DNA of 64,000 nucleotides, from positions 4,031,501 through 4,095,500 of the forward strand of contig NZ_JACHIV010000001.1 in assembly GCF_014203325.1 (NCBI RefSeq), given 5' to 3'. A program made the position numbers and the translations under genes. The first letter of the stretch is position 1, and each line of letters starts with the position of its first letter. This document shows, one piece after another, positions 41,498 through 51,135 of the stretch. Below the pieces are notes generated by a model. The model saw nothing but the letters and a program-made list of their open reading frames with translations. It was not told the DNA's origin and did not search any database. The DNA comes from Saccharopolyspora gloriosae. GTDB lineage: Bacteria; Actinomycetota; Actinomycetes; Mycobacteriales; Pseudonocardiaceae.

Positions 41498-43929
41498 TGG
41501 GGCGGAATCCCGGCACCGCGAGCTCGGCCGCGCCGGAACCCGGTGCCGGGGCGACCGCCGTCCGGTTCCCGGCCGACCGGCGTCGTGACCCGGACGCCCC
41601 GCGCGTCGACGGCGGCGAACCGGCCCGGCCGCTGCCCGCCGAGGCGGTCCGGGAACTGGCCCGAGCCACCGGCGCCGGTACCGACGCCGTGCTCGTCGCC
41701 GCGGCGGCGGCCCTGCTGGCGCGCTGCACCGGCTACGGCCACCGGGCGTTCACCCTGCACAGCCCGGGAAATCCGTCTCGGATCGTCGCCGTCGAGGTCG
41801 ACGAGGACCTGCCGTTCACGACCTTGGTCGCGCGGATCTCCGCCGAGCAGGAGCCGATGACCGCGGCCTCGCCCGGCACGGGCGTGGCGATCGTGGCACC
41901 GGACGCACCGTGGCCCGGCACCACCGACGAACTGTGCCTGCGCTTGATCGGCGGTGCGTCCCCGCGAGTCGCGGTGGACTACGACGCCGCCGTGTTCGCC
42001 GCTCCGACCGCGCGCCGACTCGTGGAGCAGTTCGCGACGTTGCTCGACGGCGCCGCCGCTGCACCCGGCGCTCCGGTGTCCGCGCTGCCGGTGTCCTCCG
42101 CCGACGAGCTGCACGCGATGCTCGTGGCCTGGAACGCAACCCGCACCGACCTGCCGCTGCCCGGCCCGACGCTGCACGAAGCGGTGGCCGCCGTGGCACG
42201 CCGGGACCCGACGGCAGTCGTGGCCGTCGACGGTGCTCGGCGGGTCACCCGCGGCGAGCTCGACGCCACCGCCGACCACGCGGCCTCGCAGCTGCGCGCC
42301 GCGGGGGTGCGCCGTGGCGTGCGCGTGGGCGTGTGCCTGCACCGGTCGCTGGAGCTGCTGGTGGCGGTGCTCGGCGTGCTGCGCGCCGGAGCCGCCTACG
42401 TGCCGCTCGATCCAGCGCACCCGCAGGCCCGGCTGCGCTCCGCGCTGGAAGGCGCGGGCTGTGCCGCCGTCGTCATCGGGGACGGCACGGCCGGGCTGCC
42501 CGGTTCGGCGTCGGTCCCCGAGATCCGCCTCGACCCCGGCGCCGAACACGCTCCGGTCGGCCCTGCGGGAGCGGAGCCGGACGATCCCTGCTACGTCATC
42601 CACACCTCCGGCACCACCGGCAGCCCCAAGGGCATCGAGCTGCGCCACGCGGGAGTGCTCAACAACCTCGTCGACCTCGGCACCCGGTTCGGCATCGGCC
42701 CGGACGACTCCGCGCTGGCGCTGTCCGCGCCGGGCTTCGACATGTCGGTGTTCGAATTCCTCGGCCTGCCGGTTGCCGGTGGCGCGGTCGTGCTGCCCGA
42801 ACCGGAGCGGGCCGGGGACCCCGCGCACTGGGTGGAACTCGTGCTGCGGCACCGGATCACGGTGTGGAACTCCGCGCCGGCGCTGCTGGAACGGCTCGTG
42901 GAGCGGGCCGAGCGGACCGGCACCCGCCTGGACTCGCTGCGGCTGGCGCTGCTCGGCGGGGACTGGGTCGGCACCGACCTGCCCGCGCGGTTGCGCGCCC
43001 TCGCCCCGCGGCTGCGGTTCGTCGCGCTCGGCGGCGCCACGGAGGCGTCGATCCACTCCACGGTGCACGAAGTTCCCGGGTCCGGGCCGGATCCCGGCCG
43101 GGCGAGCATCCCGTACGGCCGTCCGATGGCGAACCAGCGCGCCTACCTGCTCGACGAGCACCACCGTCCGGTGCCCGCCGGGGTGCCGGGAGAGCTGCAC
43201 CTGGCCGGCGCGGGCCTGGCCACCGGCTACGTCGGCGACGACGAGCGCACCGCCGACCGCTTCACCGACTGGTCCTTCGGCCCCGTCCGGCACGAGCGGC
43301 TCTACCGCACCGGCGACCGGGCGCGGCTGCACCCCGACGGGGAGCTGGAGCTGCTCGGCAGGATCGACGCCCAGCTCAAGATCGGCGGGGTGCGGATCGA
43401 ACCCGCCGAGGTGGAAGCGGTGCTGCTCACCCATCCCGCCGTGGTGGCCTGCGCGGTGGCCGCGCCCGCGGGGAAGCTGACCGCGCACGTGGTGGTGCGC
43501 GCGGACGGGCCTGCTCCGGCGGGCGACGAGTTGCGGGCGCACGCCGCGCGGAGCCTGCCCGCGGCGTTCCTGCCCACAGCCTGGGCGTGGCCGGCCGCGC
43601 TGCCGCTGAGCCCGAACGGCAAGGTCGACCGGCGGGCGCTGGCCACCGCGCCCGCCCCGGAACCGACCGGCACCGGTGAGCCGCCCCGCGACGAGTGGGA
43701 GCACCGGGTCGCGCAGGTGTGGCAGCAGGTGCTGGGCACCGGACCGCTCGGCCGCGACAGCGAATTCCACGCCTCCGGCGGTGATTCGCTCGCCGCGATG
43801 ATCATCGTGCAGCGGCTCGACCCCGACCTGCCCACCACCGAGCTCTACTCCGACCCCACCATCCGCGGGTTGGCGCGGCGGCTTCGCGACCGCTCCGACC
43901 CGAACGCTCCCGGAGGGCCAGACGCATGA
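41494..43929 (+). CDS. NRPS, condensation remnant-A-T
   Basis: An 811-residue NRPS. Residues 1-205 match only the C-terminal half of a condensation domain, without HHxxxDG. The A domain spans about 215-710: YVIHTSGTTGSPKG, FDMSVFEFLG, ALGGATEASIHST, YRTGDRARL, and LSPNGKVDRR with the A10 lysine. The T domain has its serine in HASGGDSLAAM. The pocket can be read in part as D-M-F-N...A-I-H-K, with the GGATEASI core seen in Cys/Ser-type siderophore A domains; the substrate is not assignable. The gene starts in an ATGA overlap. No methyltransferase is inserted in this A domain; a free one follows. Confidence 0.88.
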   Translation: MMGRNPGTASSAAPEPGAGATAVRFPADRRRDPDAPRVDGGEPARPLPAEAVRELARATGAGTDAVLVAAAAALLARCTGYGHRAFTLHSPGNPSRIVAVEVDEDLPFTTLVARISAEQEPMTAASPGTGVAIVAPDAPWPGTTDELCLRLIGGASPRVAVDYDAAVFAAPTARRLVEQFATLLDGAAAAPGAPVSALPVSSADELHAMLVAWNATRTDLPLPGPTLHEAVAAVARRDPTAVVAVDGARRVTRGELDATADHAASQLRAAGVRRGVRVGVCLHRSLELLVAVLGVLRAGAAYVPLDPAHPQARLRSALEGAGCAAVVIGDGTAGLPGSASVPEIRLDPGAEHAPVGPAGAEPDDPCYVIHTSGTTGSPKGIELRHAGVLNNLVDLGTRFGIGPDDSALALSAPGFDMSVFEFLGLPVAGGAVVLPEPERAGDPAHWVELVLRHRITVWNSAPALLERLVERAERTGTRLDSLRLALLGGDWVGTDLPARLRALAPRLRFVALGGATEASIHSTVHEVPGSGPDPGRASIPYGRPMANQRAYLLDEHHRPVPAGVPGELHLAGAGLATGYVGDDERTADRFTDWSFGPVRHERLYRTGDRARLHPDGELELLGRIDAQLKIGGVRIEPAEVEAVLLTHPAVVACAVAAPAGKLTAHVVVRADGPAPAGDELRAHAARSLPAAFLPTAWAWPAALPLSPNGKVDRRALATAPAPEPTGTGEPPRDEWEHRVAQVWQQVLGTGPLGRDSEFHASGGDSLAAMIIVQRLDPDLPTTELYSDPTIRGLARRLRDRSDPNAPGGPDA

Positions 43930-45164
43930 CCGACCCCATCGGCACCCGACCCGACACCGGCCCCACCGGCGAGGAACGCATCCTCGCCCAGTGGACCGGC
44001 ATCTACGACGCCGTCTACCGGCACGTCGGGGACCGCCCGGACCGGGACTTCGCGGGATTCCGCAGCGGCCTCAGCGGCGAGAACTACACCGACGCCGAAG
44101 TGATCGAGTGGATCGACGGCACCGTCGCGCAGGTGCTGGCGCTGCACCCGCGCAGCGTCCTCGACGTCGGCGCCGGAACCGGCCTGATCGCCCGCGGACT
44201 GCTGCCGCACGTGGACCGGTACGCGGGCACCGACATCTCGCCGCGCGGCGTGGACCGGCTCCGGTCCGGGCTCGGCGGCTGGGCGGGCGCCGAGTTCGCG
44301 GTGCGCGACGCCGACGGGATCGGCGATCTCGGCTCGTTCGACGCCGTCGTGGTCAACTCGGTGATCCAGCACTTCCCCGGCGCCGACTACCTGCGGCGGG
44401 CGCTGGCCCGGATGGCCGAGGTGAGCGCCCCGGCTGGCGCGGTGTTCATCGGGGACGTGCCCGGCCTGCACCTGCGCGACCTGCACCACCTGTGCGTGGT
44501 CGCGAACCGGCTGCGCGCCACGTCGAAGGTCCCGAGCGCCGGGGACGTGCGCGAGCAGCTGTCCGGTTCGGCCGCGCTGGACCGGGAACTGGTCGTGCAC
44601 CCCGATTTCTTCACCGCGTTCGCCGCCGAGCACGGCCTGTCCGCCGACGTCCGGCTCAAACCGGGCCGCCGTCCCATCGAGATGAACCTGTTCCGCTACG
44701 ACGTGCGGCTGCACCACCGCGCCGACGACCTGCTCGACCCGACCGAGGTCGAGCGCACCCCGTGGGACGGCGCCCCGGCGGCGGCGCTGGCCGAGCGGGC
44801 GGCGGCGAGCTCGGCACCGACCGCGATCACCGGCATCCCGAGACCCGAGCTGACCCCGATCGCGGCGGCCCTGGACCGGCTGCGGGAGCTCACCGCGGAG
44901 GCTCCCGTCGACCCCGGGTCGCTGCCGACCGGATCCGGCGCCGACGCGCCCGGACCGGGGATGCACCACGCCGACGTGGTCGACGCCGCCGCCGCGCTGG
45001 GACGGGCCTGCTTCGTCACGCCGTCGGCGACCGACCCCACGGCCTACGACGCCGTGTTCGCCGGGGCCGGGCGGACCCGCGGCCTGGCCGTGCCGACCTC
45101 CCCCGGCTCCGACCGGCCGTGGACCACCGGGCCGTCGCCGCTGACACCGGCGGGTGGCCGGTGA
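43926..45164 (+). CDS. free-standing NRPS-type methyltransferase
   Basis: A 412-residue SAM-dependent methyltransferase with the layout of the N-methyltransferase domain normally embedded in A domains. It has the leader QWTGIYDAVYRHVGD, ENYTDAEVIEWIDGTV, motif I VLDVGAGTGLIARGLL, GTDISPRGV and AVVVNSVIQHFPGADYL. The C-terminal part also tracks the domain embedded in the second NRPS (residues 926-1330). It starts in an ATGA overlap with the A-T gene and probably methylates the amino acid on that protein in trans. C- or O-methylation cannot be excluded. Confidence 0.8.
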   Translation: MTDPIGTRPDTGPTGEERILAQWTGIYDAVYRHVGDRPDRDFAGFRSGLSGENYTDAEVIEWIDGTVAQVLALHPRSVLDVGAGTGLIARGLLPHVDRYAGTDISPRGVDRLRSGLGGWAGAEFAVRDADGIGDLGSFDAVVVNSVIQHFPGADYLRRALARMAEVSAPAGAVFIGDVPGLHLRDLHHLCVVANRLRATSKVPSAGDVREQLSGSAALDRELVVHPDFFTAFAAEHGLSADVRLKPGRRPIEMNLFRYDVRLHHRADDLLDPTEVERTPWDGAPAAALAERAAASSAPTAITGIPRPELTPIAAALDRLRELTAEAPVDPGSLPTGSGADAPGPGMHHADVVDAAAALGRACFVTPSATDPTAYDAVFAGAGRTRGLAVPTSPGSDRPWTTGPSPLTPAGGR

Positions 45165-45973
45165 CGCCGCGCGTGCACGCGGTCCTGCGCGCGGGCGGTG
45201 ACGGGCTCGTCGTCGCGGCGGACTTCGCGATGGCGGGACGTCCCGCGGCGAACTTCACCGAGCTCGTGGCGGGTCTGAACACCGCGCACACCACGTGGGA
45301 GACCCTGCCCCCACCGGGCGGGCCGACGGCCGGGACGGGCGGGCAGGACCACGTCGAGACCTGGGTCGCCGAGATCCGGGCCGCCGGGCGCCCGGTGCGC
45401 GCGGTGCTCGGGTTCTGCAGCGGCAGCGTCTACGCCGGTGCGATGCACCGCGAGATCTCCCGCTTCCAGGACCCGCCGGAGCTGGTGCTGTTCGACCCCG
45501 ACCGGGCCGACCGCGCGATGGTCATCGACTACTTCGCCGAACTCGCCACGACCCGGCTGTCCGCGCTGCTCACCCCGGAGGAGGTCGAGGAGTCGGTCCG
45601 CGCCGGGCGGGCCGTCGACGCCGACGCGGCCGGGCCGCTGGAGCTGGCCGCCGGGCTCGGCGCGCTGTGCGCGGAGATCCTGCCGCCCGCGTGCCGCCGG
45701 GCCGGTCTCACCGGGCGGCGCAGCACCGAGCTCGCCGACGTCCTCGCCGCCTACCTGCACTGGCTCGCCGCCGCGACCGAGTTCGACGTACGACCGCTGT
45801 GGTCCTCGGCGACCGCGCTGAACTCGGCCACCGACGGCTACGGCCTCGACGCGTTCCCCGCCGCCGAACGCCCCGGTCTGGTCGGCCGGGTCGTGCAGTG
45901 CGAGGCCCCGTACCAGGACCTGCTGCGCGCCCCCGGAACGGCGCGGCTGGTCGACGACCTGCTACCGCGCTGA
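45161..45973 (+). CDS. alpha/beta-hydrolase-like thioesterase homologue with Cys nucleophile (2)
   Basis: A 270-residue paralogue of the protein at 39109. Shared stretches include GRPVRAVLGFC(S/T)G, the strand ending LFDPD and AAYLHWLA. Cys86 is the putative nucleophile. At the position of the first copy's candidate histidine (SHEDL) this copy reads APYQDL, so the triad histidine is lost. It starts with GTG in a GTGA overlap. The two copies may form a heterodimer with one active and one structural partner, or act at different steps. Confidence 0.7.
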   Translation: MTPRVHAVLRAGGDGLVVAADFAMAGRPAANFTELVAGLNTAHTTWETLPPPGGPTAGTGGQDHVETWVAEIRAAGRPVRAVLGFCSGSVYAGAMHREISRFQDPPELVLFDPDRADRAMVIDYFAELATTRLSALLTPEEVEESVRAGRAVDADAAGPLELAAGLGALCAEILPPACRRAGLTGRRSTELADVLAAYLHWLAAATEFDVRPLWSSATALNSATDGYGLDAFPAAERPGLVGRVVQCEAPYQDLLRAPGTARLVDDLLPR

Positions 45974-46035
45974 CCGATCCCGCCGACCGAGCCGCGTCCC
46001 CCAGATCGGGCCGCCCGCCAGCCGAAGGAGCCGCC

Positions 46036-49000
46036 ATGGACGTCACGTCGTCGCCGCGGGACACCGTTGCCCAGCACACCGCGCCGGACTCGCTGCCGCT
46101 GACCGCCGGGCAGCACGAGGTGTGGCTGCTGCACCGGCTCGACGGTTCCGGTGCGCGCTGCCGCACCGGGGCGAGCACCCGCATCGACGGCCCGCTCGAC
46201 GTCGCGCTGCTCGAACGGAGCCTGCACCGGGTCGTCGACGAGACCGAGGCGCTGCGGATTCGCATCGTCGAGGACGGCGACTCGGCCGTCCAGACCGTCG
46301 GCGCCCGTTCCGGGCCGGTGCTGGAGGTCGTCGACCTCGGCGCGGACGCCACCACCGCCGACGCCCACCGGGGCATCGAGGAGCGGCTCGCGGTGCCGAT
46401 GGACCCCACCCGAGGTGAGGTCTTCTTCGCCGTGCTGTTCCGCCTCGGACCCGAGCACCACCACCTCTACCTGGACTTCCACCACGTGGCCTCGGACGCC
46501 ACCGGGATGACGCTGGTGCTGCGGCGGCTCGCGGAGATCTACACCGACCTCGCCGACGGCGGGACCGTGCGCGCCGGCCGGGGCGGGTCGCTGGCCGAGC
46601 TCGTCGCCGTCGACGCCGCGTACCGCGCTTCGGATCAGCACGGGCAGGACCGCCGGTACTGGCTCGACCGGCTCACGGTGCTGCCGTCGCTGTCCGAACC
46701 CGACCCGGCCGTCGGGGTCTCCTACTCCCGCCACGTGCTCGGCCCCGACGTCATCGGGAGGTTGCGGGGCGTCACCTCGGCGCTGCGGGTGCGCCGCACG
46801 GCGGTGCTGCTGGCGGCGGTGGGGCTGCTCGTGCGACGGCTCACCGGTCGCGACGTCGTCGGGGTGGGGCTGGCCGTCGCCGCCCGCGTCCCCGAGCAGG
46901 CCGAGACGCCGGGGATGGTGTCGAACATCGTGCCGGTGGCGCTCGACCTCGGCGGTGTCCACGACGTCGCCGAGCTCGTCGCGCTGGCCCAGTCCGAACT
47001 GGTCGCGGCGCTGGAGCACCAGCGCTACCGGGGTGAGCAGGTGGTGCGCGACGGCGGTGGGCGCGGCCGGCTGTCCGGCCGGGTGGACGCCCAGCTCAAC
47101 GTGCTGCCGCCCGTCGTGGACGTCGCGTTCGGGCCGTGCCTGGCGCGCGAGGACCGCGGTGTCATGAGCGCGGTCGACGTGCCCTCGTTCTGGGGCCGGA
47201 TGGTGTCGTCGGACGAGATGCTGCTGGAGACGCTCACCGGTCCGGGCACCGACCGCACCCGCACCAGCGCCGACCTCGGCGCGCTGCTCGCACGGGTGCT
47301 CGACGTCGTCGGCGACCCGGCGGCGTCGGCGCGGCCGCTGGCGGAGATCGGCCTGACCACCGCGCGGGAGCACGCCGTGCTCACCGCCCCGCCCGCTCCC
47401 CGGCCGGTGGGTCCGGCCCGGACGCTGACCGCCGCGTTCGACGAGGTCGCGGCGGCCCGGCCGGATGAGATCGCCGTGGTGTGCGACGGCGTCACGACCA
47501 CCTACCGCGAACTCGACCGCGCCGCGCACGTCCTCGCCGAGCGGCTGGCCCGGCTGGGCGCCGGTCCGGGGCGGCGGGTCGCGGTCGTCGTCCCCCGATC
47601 GGCGGGGATGGTGATCGCGGCGCTGGCCGTGGTGCGCTGCGGCGCGGCGTACCTGCCCGTCGAGCCGGGCGGGCCGCGGTCGCGGTGGGAGTTCGTGTGC
47701 GCCGACGCCGCGCCCGTCGCCGTGGTGACGACCGATCCCGACCACGCCGGGCCGGAACTCCCGGCGGTGCTGATCGATCCGGCGGGCCACCCGCTCGACC
47801 CGGCGCCGCCCGGTCCCGGTGCCGCGCCCGAACCGTCCGATGTGGACGATCCCGTGTACGTCATCTACACCTCGGGATCGACCGGCGCCCCGAAAGGGGT
47901 CGTCACCTCCCACCGCAACGTCCTCGACCTGCTCGACGCCGCGAGCGGCTGGTTCCCGGTCGGACCGGGCGCGGTGTGGGCGTCGACGCATTCGTTCGCG
48001 TTCGACTTCGCCGTCTGGGAGGTCTGGGGCGCGCTGCTGACCGGCGGGCGGGTCGTGCTGGCCACCGACACCGAACGGCGCGATCCGGCGCTGCTGCTGA
48101 GCCTGCTGGCGGCGGAAGGCGTGCAGGTGCTCAGCCAGACACCGACCGCGCTGGCGGCGCTGCTGGACGCCGCGGCGCACGGCCCGGAAGCGGCGGACCT
48201 CGCCTGGGTGCTGGTCGGCGGCGAGGCCCTCGACCGCGAGCTGGTGTCGCGCTGGTTCGCCCGGCCGCCCGGCACCGGCGCTCGGCTCTGGAACGTCTAC
48301 GGCATCACCGAGACCACCGTGTTCGTCAGCGGCCAGGAGATCACCGCCGCCGAGGCCGACGGCACCGGCCCGCTGCCGATCGGGACGGTGCTGGCGCACC
48401 TGCACGGCCACGTCCTCGACGGCGACGGCCGTCCCGTGCCGCCGGGCGTGGCCGGTGAGCTGCACGTGGCCGGGACCGGTGTCGCCGCCGGCTACCTGAA
48501 CCGGCCGGAGCTGACCGAGGCCCGGTTCGTCGCCGACCCGTTCGCCGCCGACGGCAGCCGGATGTACCGCAGCGGTGACGTGGTGCGCCGCCGCGACACC
48601 GGCGAGCTGGAGCACCTCGGCCGCGACGACGACCAGGTGCAGCTGCGCGGCCACCGCATCGAGCTCGGCGAGATCGAGTCGGCGCTGATGGCCCACCCCC
48701 GGGTGTCGCGAGCGGCGGTGGCGGTGCACGGCGACCGCGGCGCCGACGCCCGCCTGATCGGCTACGTCGTGGAACACCGCACGGCCGCCGACCCGGACGC
48801 GCACACCGGCGGCTGGCAGCGCATGTTCGACGGCCTCTACGACAGTTCCGCGCCCGGCCGAGCGGAGGCCTTCCACGGCTGGTCCGACAGCGTCGACCGC
48901 AGCGCGATCCCCGTTCGGGAGATGCGGCGCTGGCGCGACGGGATCGTCGCCCGGATCCGCGAACTGCGACCGCGCCACCTGCTCGAAGTCGGTGTAGGCG

Positions 49001-51135
49001 AAGGCTTGCTGCTGACCGAGCTGGCCCCGGAGTGCGACGACTACTGGGCCACCGACATCTCCGCCGCCGCGCTGGACCTGGTGGCCCGGCGTTGCGCCGA
49101 CCTGCCGGAGGTCTCCGACAAGCTGGTGCTGCGCTGCCAGCCCGCGCACGACTTCTCGGGCCTGCCGGCGGGCCGGTTCGACACGATCGTCGTCAACTCC
49201 GTGGTGCAGTACCTGCCCGACGCCGAGCACCTCGCCGAGGTGCTGCACGGGCTGGCCGCGCTGCTCGCCCCCGGCGGCCGGATCGTGGTCGGTGACGTGC
49301 GCCGGTGGGGCCTGGCCCCGCTGTTCCACGACGCGCTGGCGGTCCGCCGCGCCGCCGACACCGACGAGCCCACCCCGCCGGACGCGGAACTGGCGGCGCT
49401 GGCCGACCGGGCCCGCGCCGCGGAATCGGAGTTGCTGCTCGAACCGGCCTGGTTCGACCGGCTCGTGTCGACGAGCCCGGTGCTCATCCGCGCGGAGAGC
49501 GCGTTGCAGCACAGCGGCACCACCGAGATGGGCCGCTACCGCTACGACGTGGTGCTCTCCACCGACGACGCGCTCCGCGACCCGGACCCGGTGCGGCTGC
49601 GGTGGGATGCCGACGTCGACGGGCCCGCCTCCTTCCAGGCCGCGCTGCGCGCCTCCGGGGCGCCGTCGGTGGTGCTGCGCGGCGTTCCGAACGGGCGCCT
49701 CGCGGCGGATCTCGCCCGCACCGCCGGAGTGCGCGCGGCTCGCGATCGAACCGACCCGGCCCCGCCGGACCGGCGCGATCCGGTCGAGCCGGTCGACCTG
49801 CTGGCCGCCGCGCAAGCCTGCGGATACCTGGGGCGGGTGGACTTCGCGGCGGACGACGCGCACGCGGTCGACGTGCTGGTGCACCGCGAGGGGAACCCGC
49901 CGCCCGCCGCGGTGCTCGCGGGGGCGGGCGCGACGGCGAACACCCCGGTCGCCCCGCGGTCCGCCGAGCTGGGCGCCGGACTCCGCGAACAGCTGCGCGG
50001 TCGCCTGCCCGGTTACATGGTTCCGGCGCAGATCGTCACCGTGCCCGAGCTGCCCCGCACGGAGAACGGCAAGCTCGACCGGGACCGGCTTCCCGCACCG
50101 GAGCCGGTGGCGCCGGTGCGACGGCCCGCGACCGGCGGGGTCGAAGGCACCCTGTGCCGGTTGTTCGCGGAAGTGCTGGGGCGGCCCGAAGTCGGACCGG
50201 ACCAGAGCTTCTTCGACCTCGGCGGGCACTCGCTGATGGCCGCGACGCTGGTGGGGCGCATCCGCGACGAGCTCGGCGTCGGACTCGGCGTCCGGTCCCT
50301 GTTCGGCGCACCCACCGCGGCGGGGGTGGCCCGGCTGGTCACCGGGGTGCACGGCCGCGCCGAGGACGGGGCGACGCGGCGACTGCTGACGCTGCGCCCC
50401 GGCGACGGCGGGCGTCCGCTGTTCTGCATGCATCCGGGCGGTGGGCTGTGCTGGTCCTACGCCCACCTGCTGCCGTACCTGGACCCCGCGATCCCGGTGC
50501 ACGGCATCCAGTCCCCGCGCCTCGGCGACCCGGGCGCCCCGCCGCTGACCACGCCCGACCTGGTGCGCGACTACGCGAAGCTGATCCGCGAGACCCAGCC
50601 GTCGGGCCCGTACCGCCTGCTCGGCTACTCCCTCGGCGGGCTGATCGCGTTCGCCGTGGCCTGCGCGCTGCAGGACGACGGCGACGAGGTCGAGAGCCTG
50701 GTGCTGGTCGATTCGTACCCGCCGTCGCACGCGGCGGGCTACGAGCGCCCGGTCGACGAGTTCACCGACGACGAGGTCGCGGAGTTCCAGCGCAACGCGA
50801 TCGGCAACCTCACGACGCTCGGCGCCGCCGCCCCGCTGACCGACGTCCGGCTCGACGACGAGGTCGTCGCGGGCCTGCGCCGCTGCATGGAGGACGCCGC
50901 CCCGATCGCGGCCACCTTCGGTGACCCGGTGTTCCGCGGCACCGTCGAGCACCTGCAGGCCGACCGCCCGCAGTACGGCCCCGTGCCGGACGGCCGTGCG
51001 CTGTGGCAGCCGCTGGTCGACGGCGAGGTCCGCGGCCACCTGTTCGACGTGGGGCACAACGAGATGATGCGCCCGCACTCGATGCTCACGGTCGGCCCGC
51101 GCATCGGCGAGATCTTGGAAGGGAGGCGGCCGTGA
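46036..51135 (+). CDS. NRPS, C-A-MT-T-TE termination module
   Basis: A 1699-residue NRPS. The C domain (about 15-430) has HHVASDA, keeping both His and Asp. The A domain (about 455-925) has YVIYTSGSTGAPKG and FDFAVWEVWG with YGITETTV. A methyltransferase with LLEVGVGEGLLL at 982 is inserted between A8 (LRGHRIELGEIE) and A10 (ENGKLDRDRL, about 1345). The T serine is in FFDLGGHSLMAA (about 1400). The TE has GYSLGG and GHNEMM with the catalytic histidine near 1673. The pocket (D-F-W-S...V-V-F) is near the Thr code, so Thr or a similar amino acid is the guess. The ATG has GAAGGAG five bases upstream. Confidence 0.92.
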   Translation: MDVTSSPRDTVAQHTAPDSLPLTAGQHEVWLLHRLDGSGARCRTGASTRIDGPLDVALLERSLHRVVDETEALRIRIVEDGDSAVQTVGARSGPVLEVVDLGADATTADAHRGIEERLAVPMDPTRGEVFFAVLFRLGPEHHHLYLDFHHVASDATGMTLVLRRLAEIYTDLADGGTVRAGRGGSLAELVAVDAAYRASDQHGQDRRYWLDRLTVLPSLSEPDPAVGVSYSRHVLGPDVIGRLRGVTSALRVRRTAVLLAAVGLLVRRLTGRDVVGVGLAVAARVPEQAETPGMVSNIVPVALDLGGVHDVAELVALAQSELVAALEHQRYRGEQVVRDGGGRGRLSGRVDAQLNVLPPVVDVAFGPCLAREDRGVMSAVDVPSFWGRMVSSDEMLLETLTGPGTDRTRTSADLGALLARVLDVVGDPAASARPLAEIGLTTAREHAVLTAPPAPRPVGPARTLTAAFDEVAAARPDEIAVVCDGVTTTYRELDRAAHVLAERLARLGAGPGRRVAVVVPRSAGMVIAALAVVRCGAAYLPVEPGGPRSRWEFVCADAAPVAVVTTDPDHAGPELPAVLIDPAGHPLDPAPPGPGAAPEPSDVDDPVYVIYTSGSTGAPKGVVTSHRNVLDLLDAASGWFPVGPGAVWASTHSFAFDFAVWEVWGALLTGGRVVLATDTERRDPALLLSLLAAEGVQVLSQTPTALAALLDAAAHGPEAADLAWVLVGGEALDRELVSRWFARPPGTGARLWNVYGITETTVFVSGQEITAAEADGTGPLPIGTVLAHLHGHVLDGDGRPVPPGVAGELHVAGTGVAAGYLNRPELTEARFVADPFAADGSRMYRSGDVVRRRDTGELEHLGRDDDQVQLRGHRIELGEIESALMAHPRVSRAAVAVHGDRGADARLIGYVVEHRTAADPDAHTGGWQRMFDGLYDSSAPGRAEAFHGWSDSVDRSAIPVREMRRWRDGIVARIRELRPRHLLEVGVGEGLLLTELAPECDDYWATDISAAALDLVARRCADLPEVSDKLVLRCQPAHDFSGLPAGRFDTIVVNSVVQYLPDAEHLAEVLHGLAALLAPGGRIVVGDVRRWGLAPLFHDALAVRRAADTDEPTPPDAELAALADRARAAESELLLEPAWFDRLVSTSPVLIRAESALQHSGTTEMGRYRYDVVLSTDDALRDPDPVRLRWDADVDGPASFQAALRASGAPSVVLRGVPNGRLAADLARTAGVRAARDRTDPAPPDRRDPVEPVDLLAAAQACGYLGRVDFAADDAHAVDVLVHREGNPPPAAVLAGAGATANTPVAPRSAELGAGLREQLRGRLPGYMVPAQIVTVPELPRTENGKLDRDRLPAPEPVAPVRRPATGGVEGTLCRLFAEVLGRPEVGPDQSFFDLGGHSLMAATLVGRIRDELGVGLGVRSLFGAPTAAGVARLVTGVHGRAEDGATRRLLTLRPGDGGRPLFCMHPGGGLCWSYAHLLPYLDPAIPVHGIQSPRLGDPGAPPLTTPDLVRDYAKLIRETQPSGPYRLLGYSLGGLIAFAVACALQDDGDEVESLVLVDSYPPSHAAGYERPVDEFTDDEVAEFQRNAIGNLTTLGAAAPLTDVRLDDEVVAGLRRCMEDAAPIAATFGDPVFRGTVEHLQADRPQYGPVPDGRALWQPLVDGEVRGHLFDVGHNEMMRPHSMLTVGPRIGEILEGRRP

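Noticed and set aside
45838-51078. Very long minus-strand open frame antisense to the second NRPS gene
   Set aside because: High GC makes antisense frames stay open. Composition is Arg/Gly/His/Val-rich without any family motif, while the plus strand carries intact C, A, MT, T and TE motifs.
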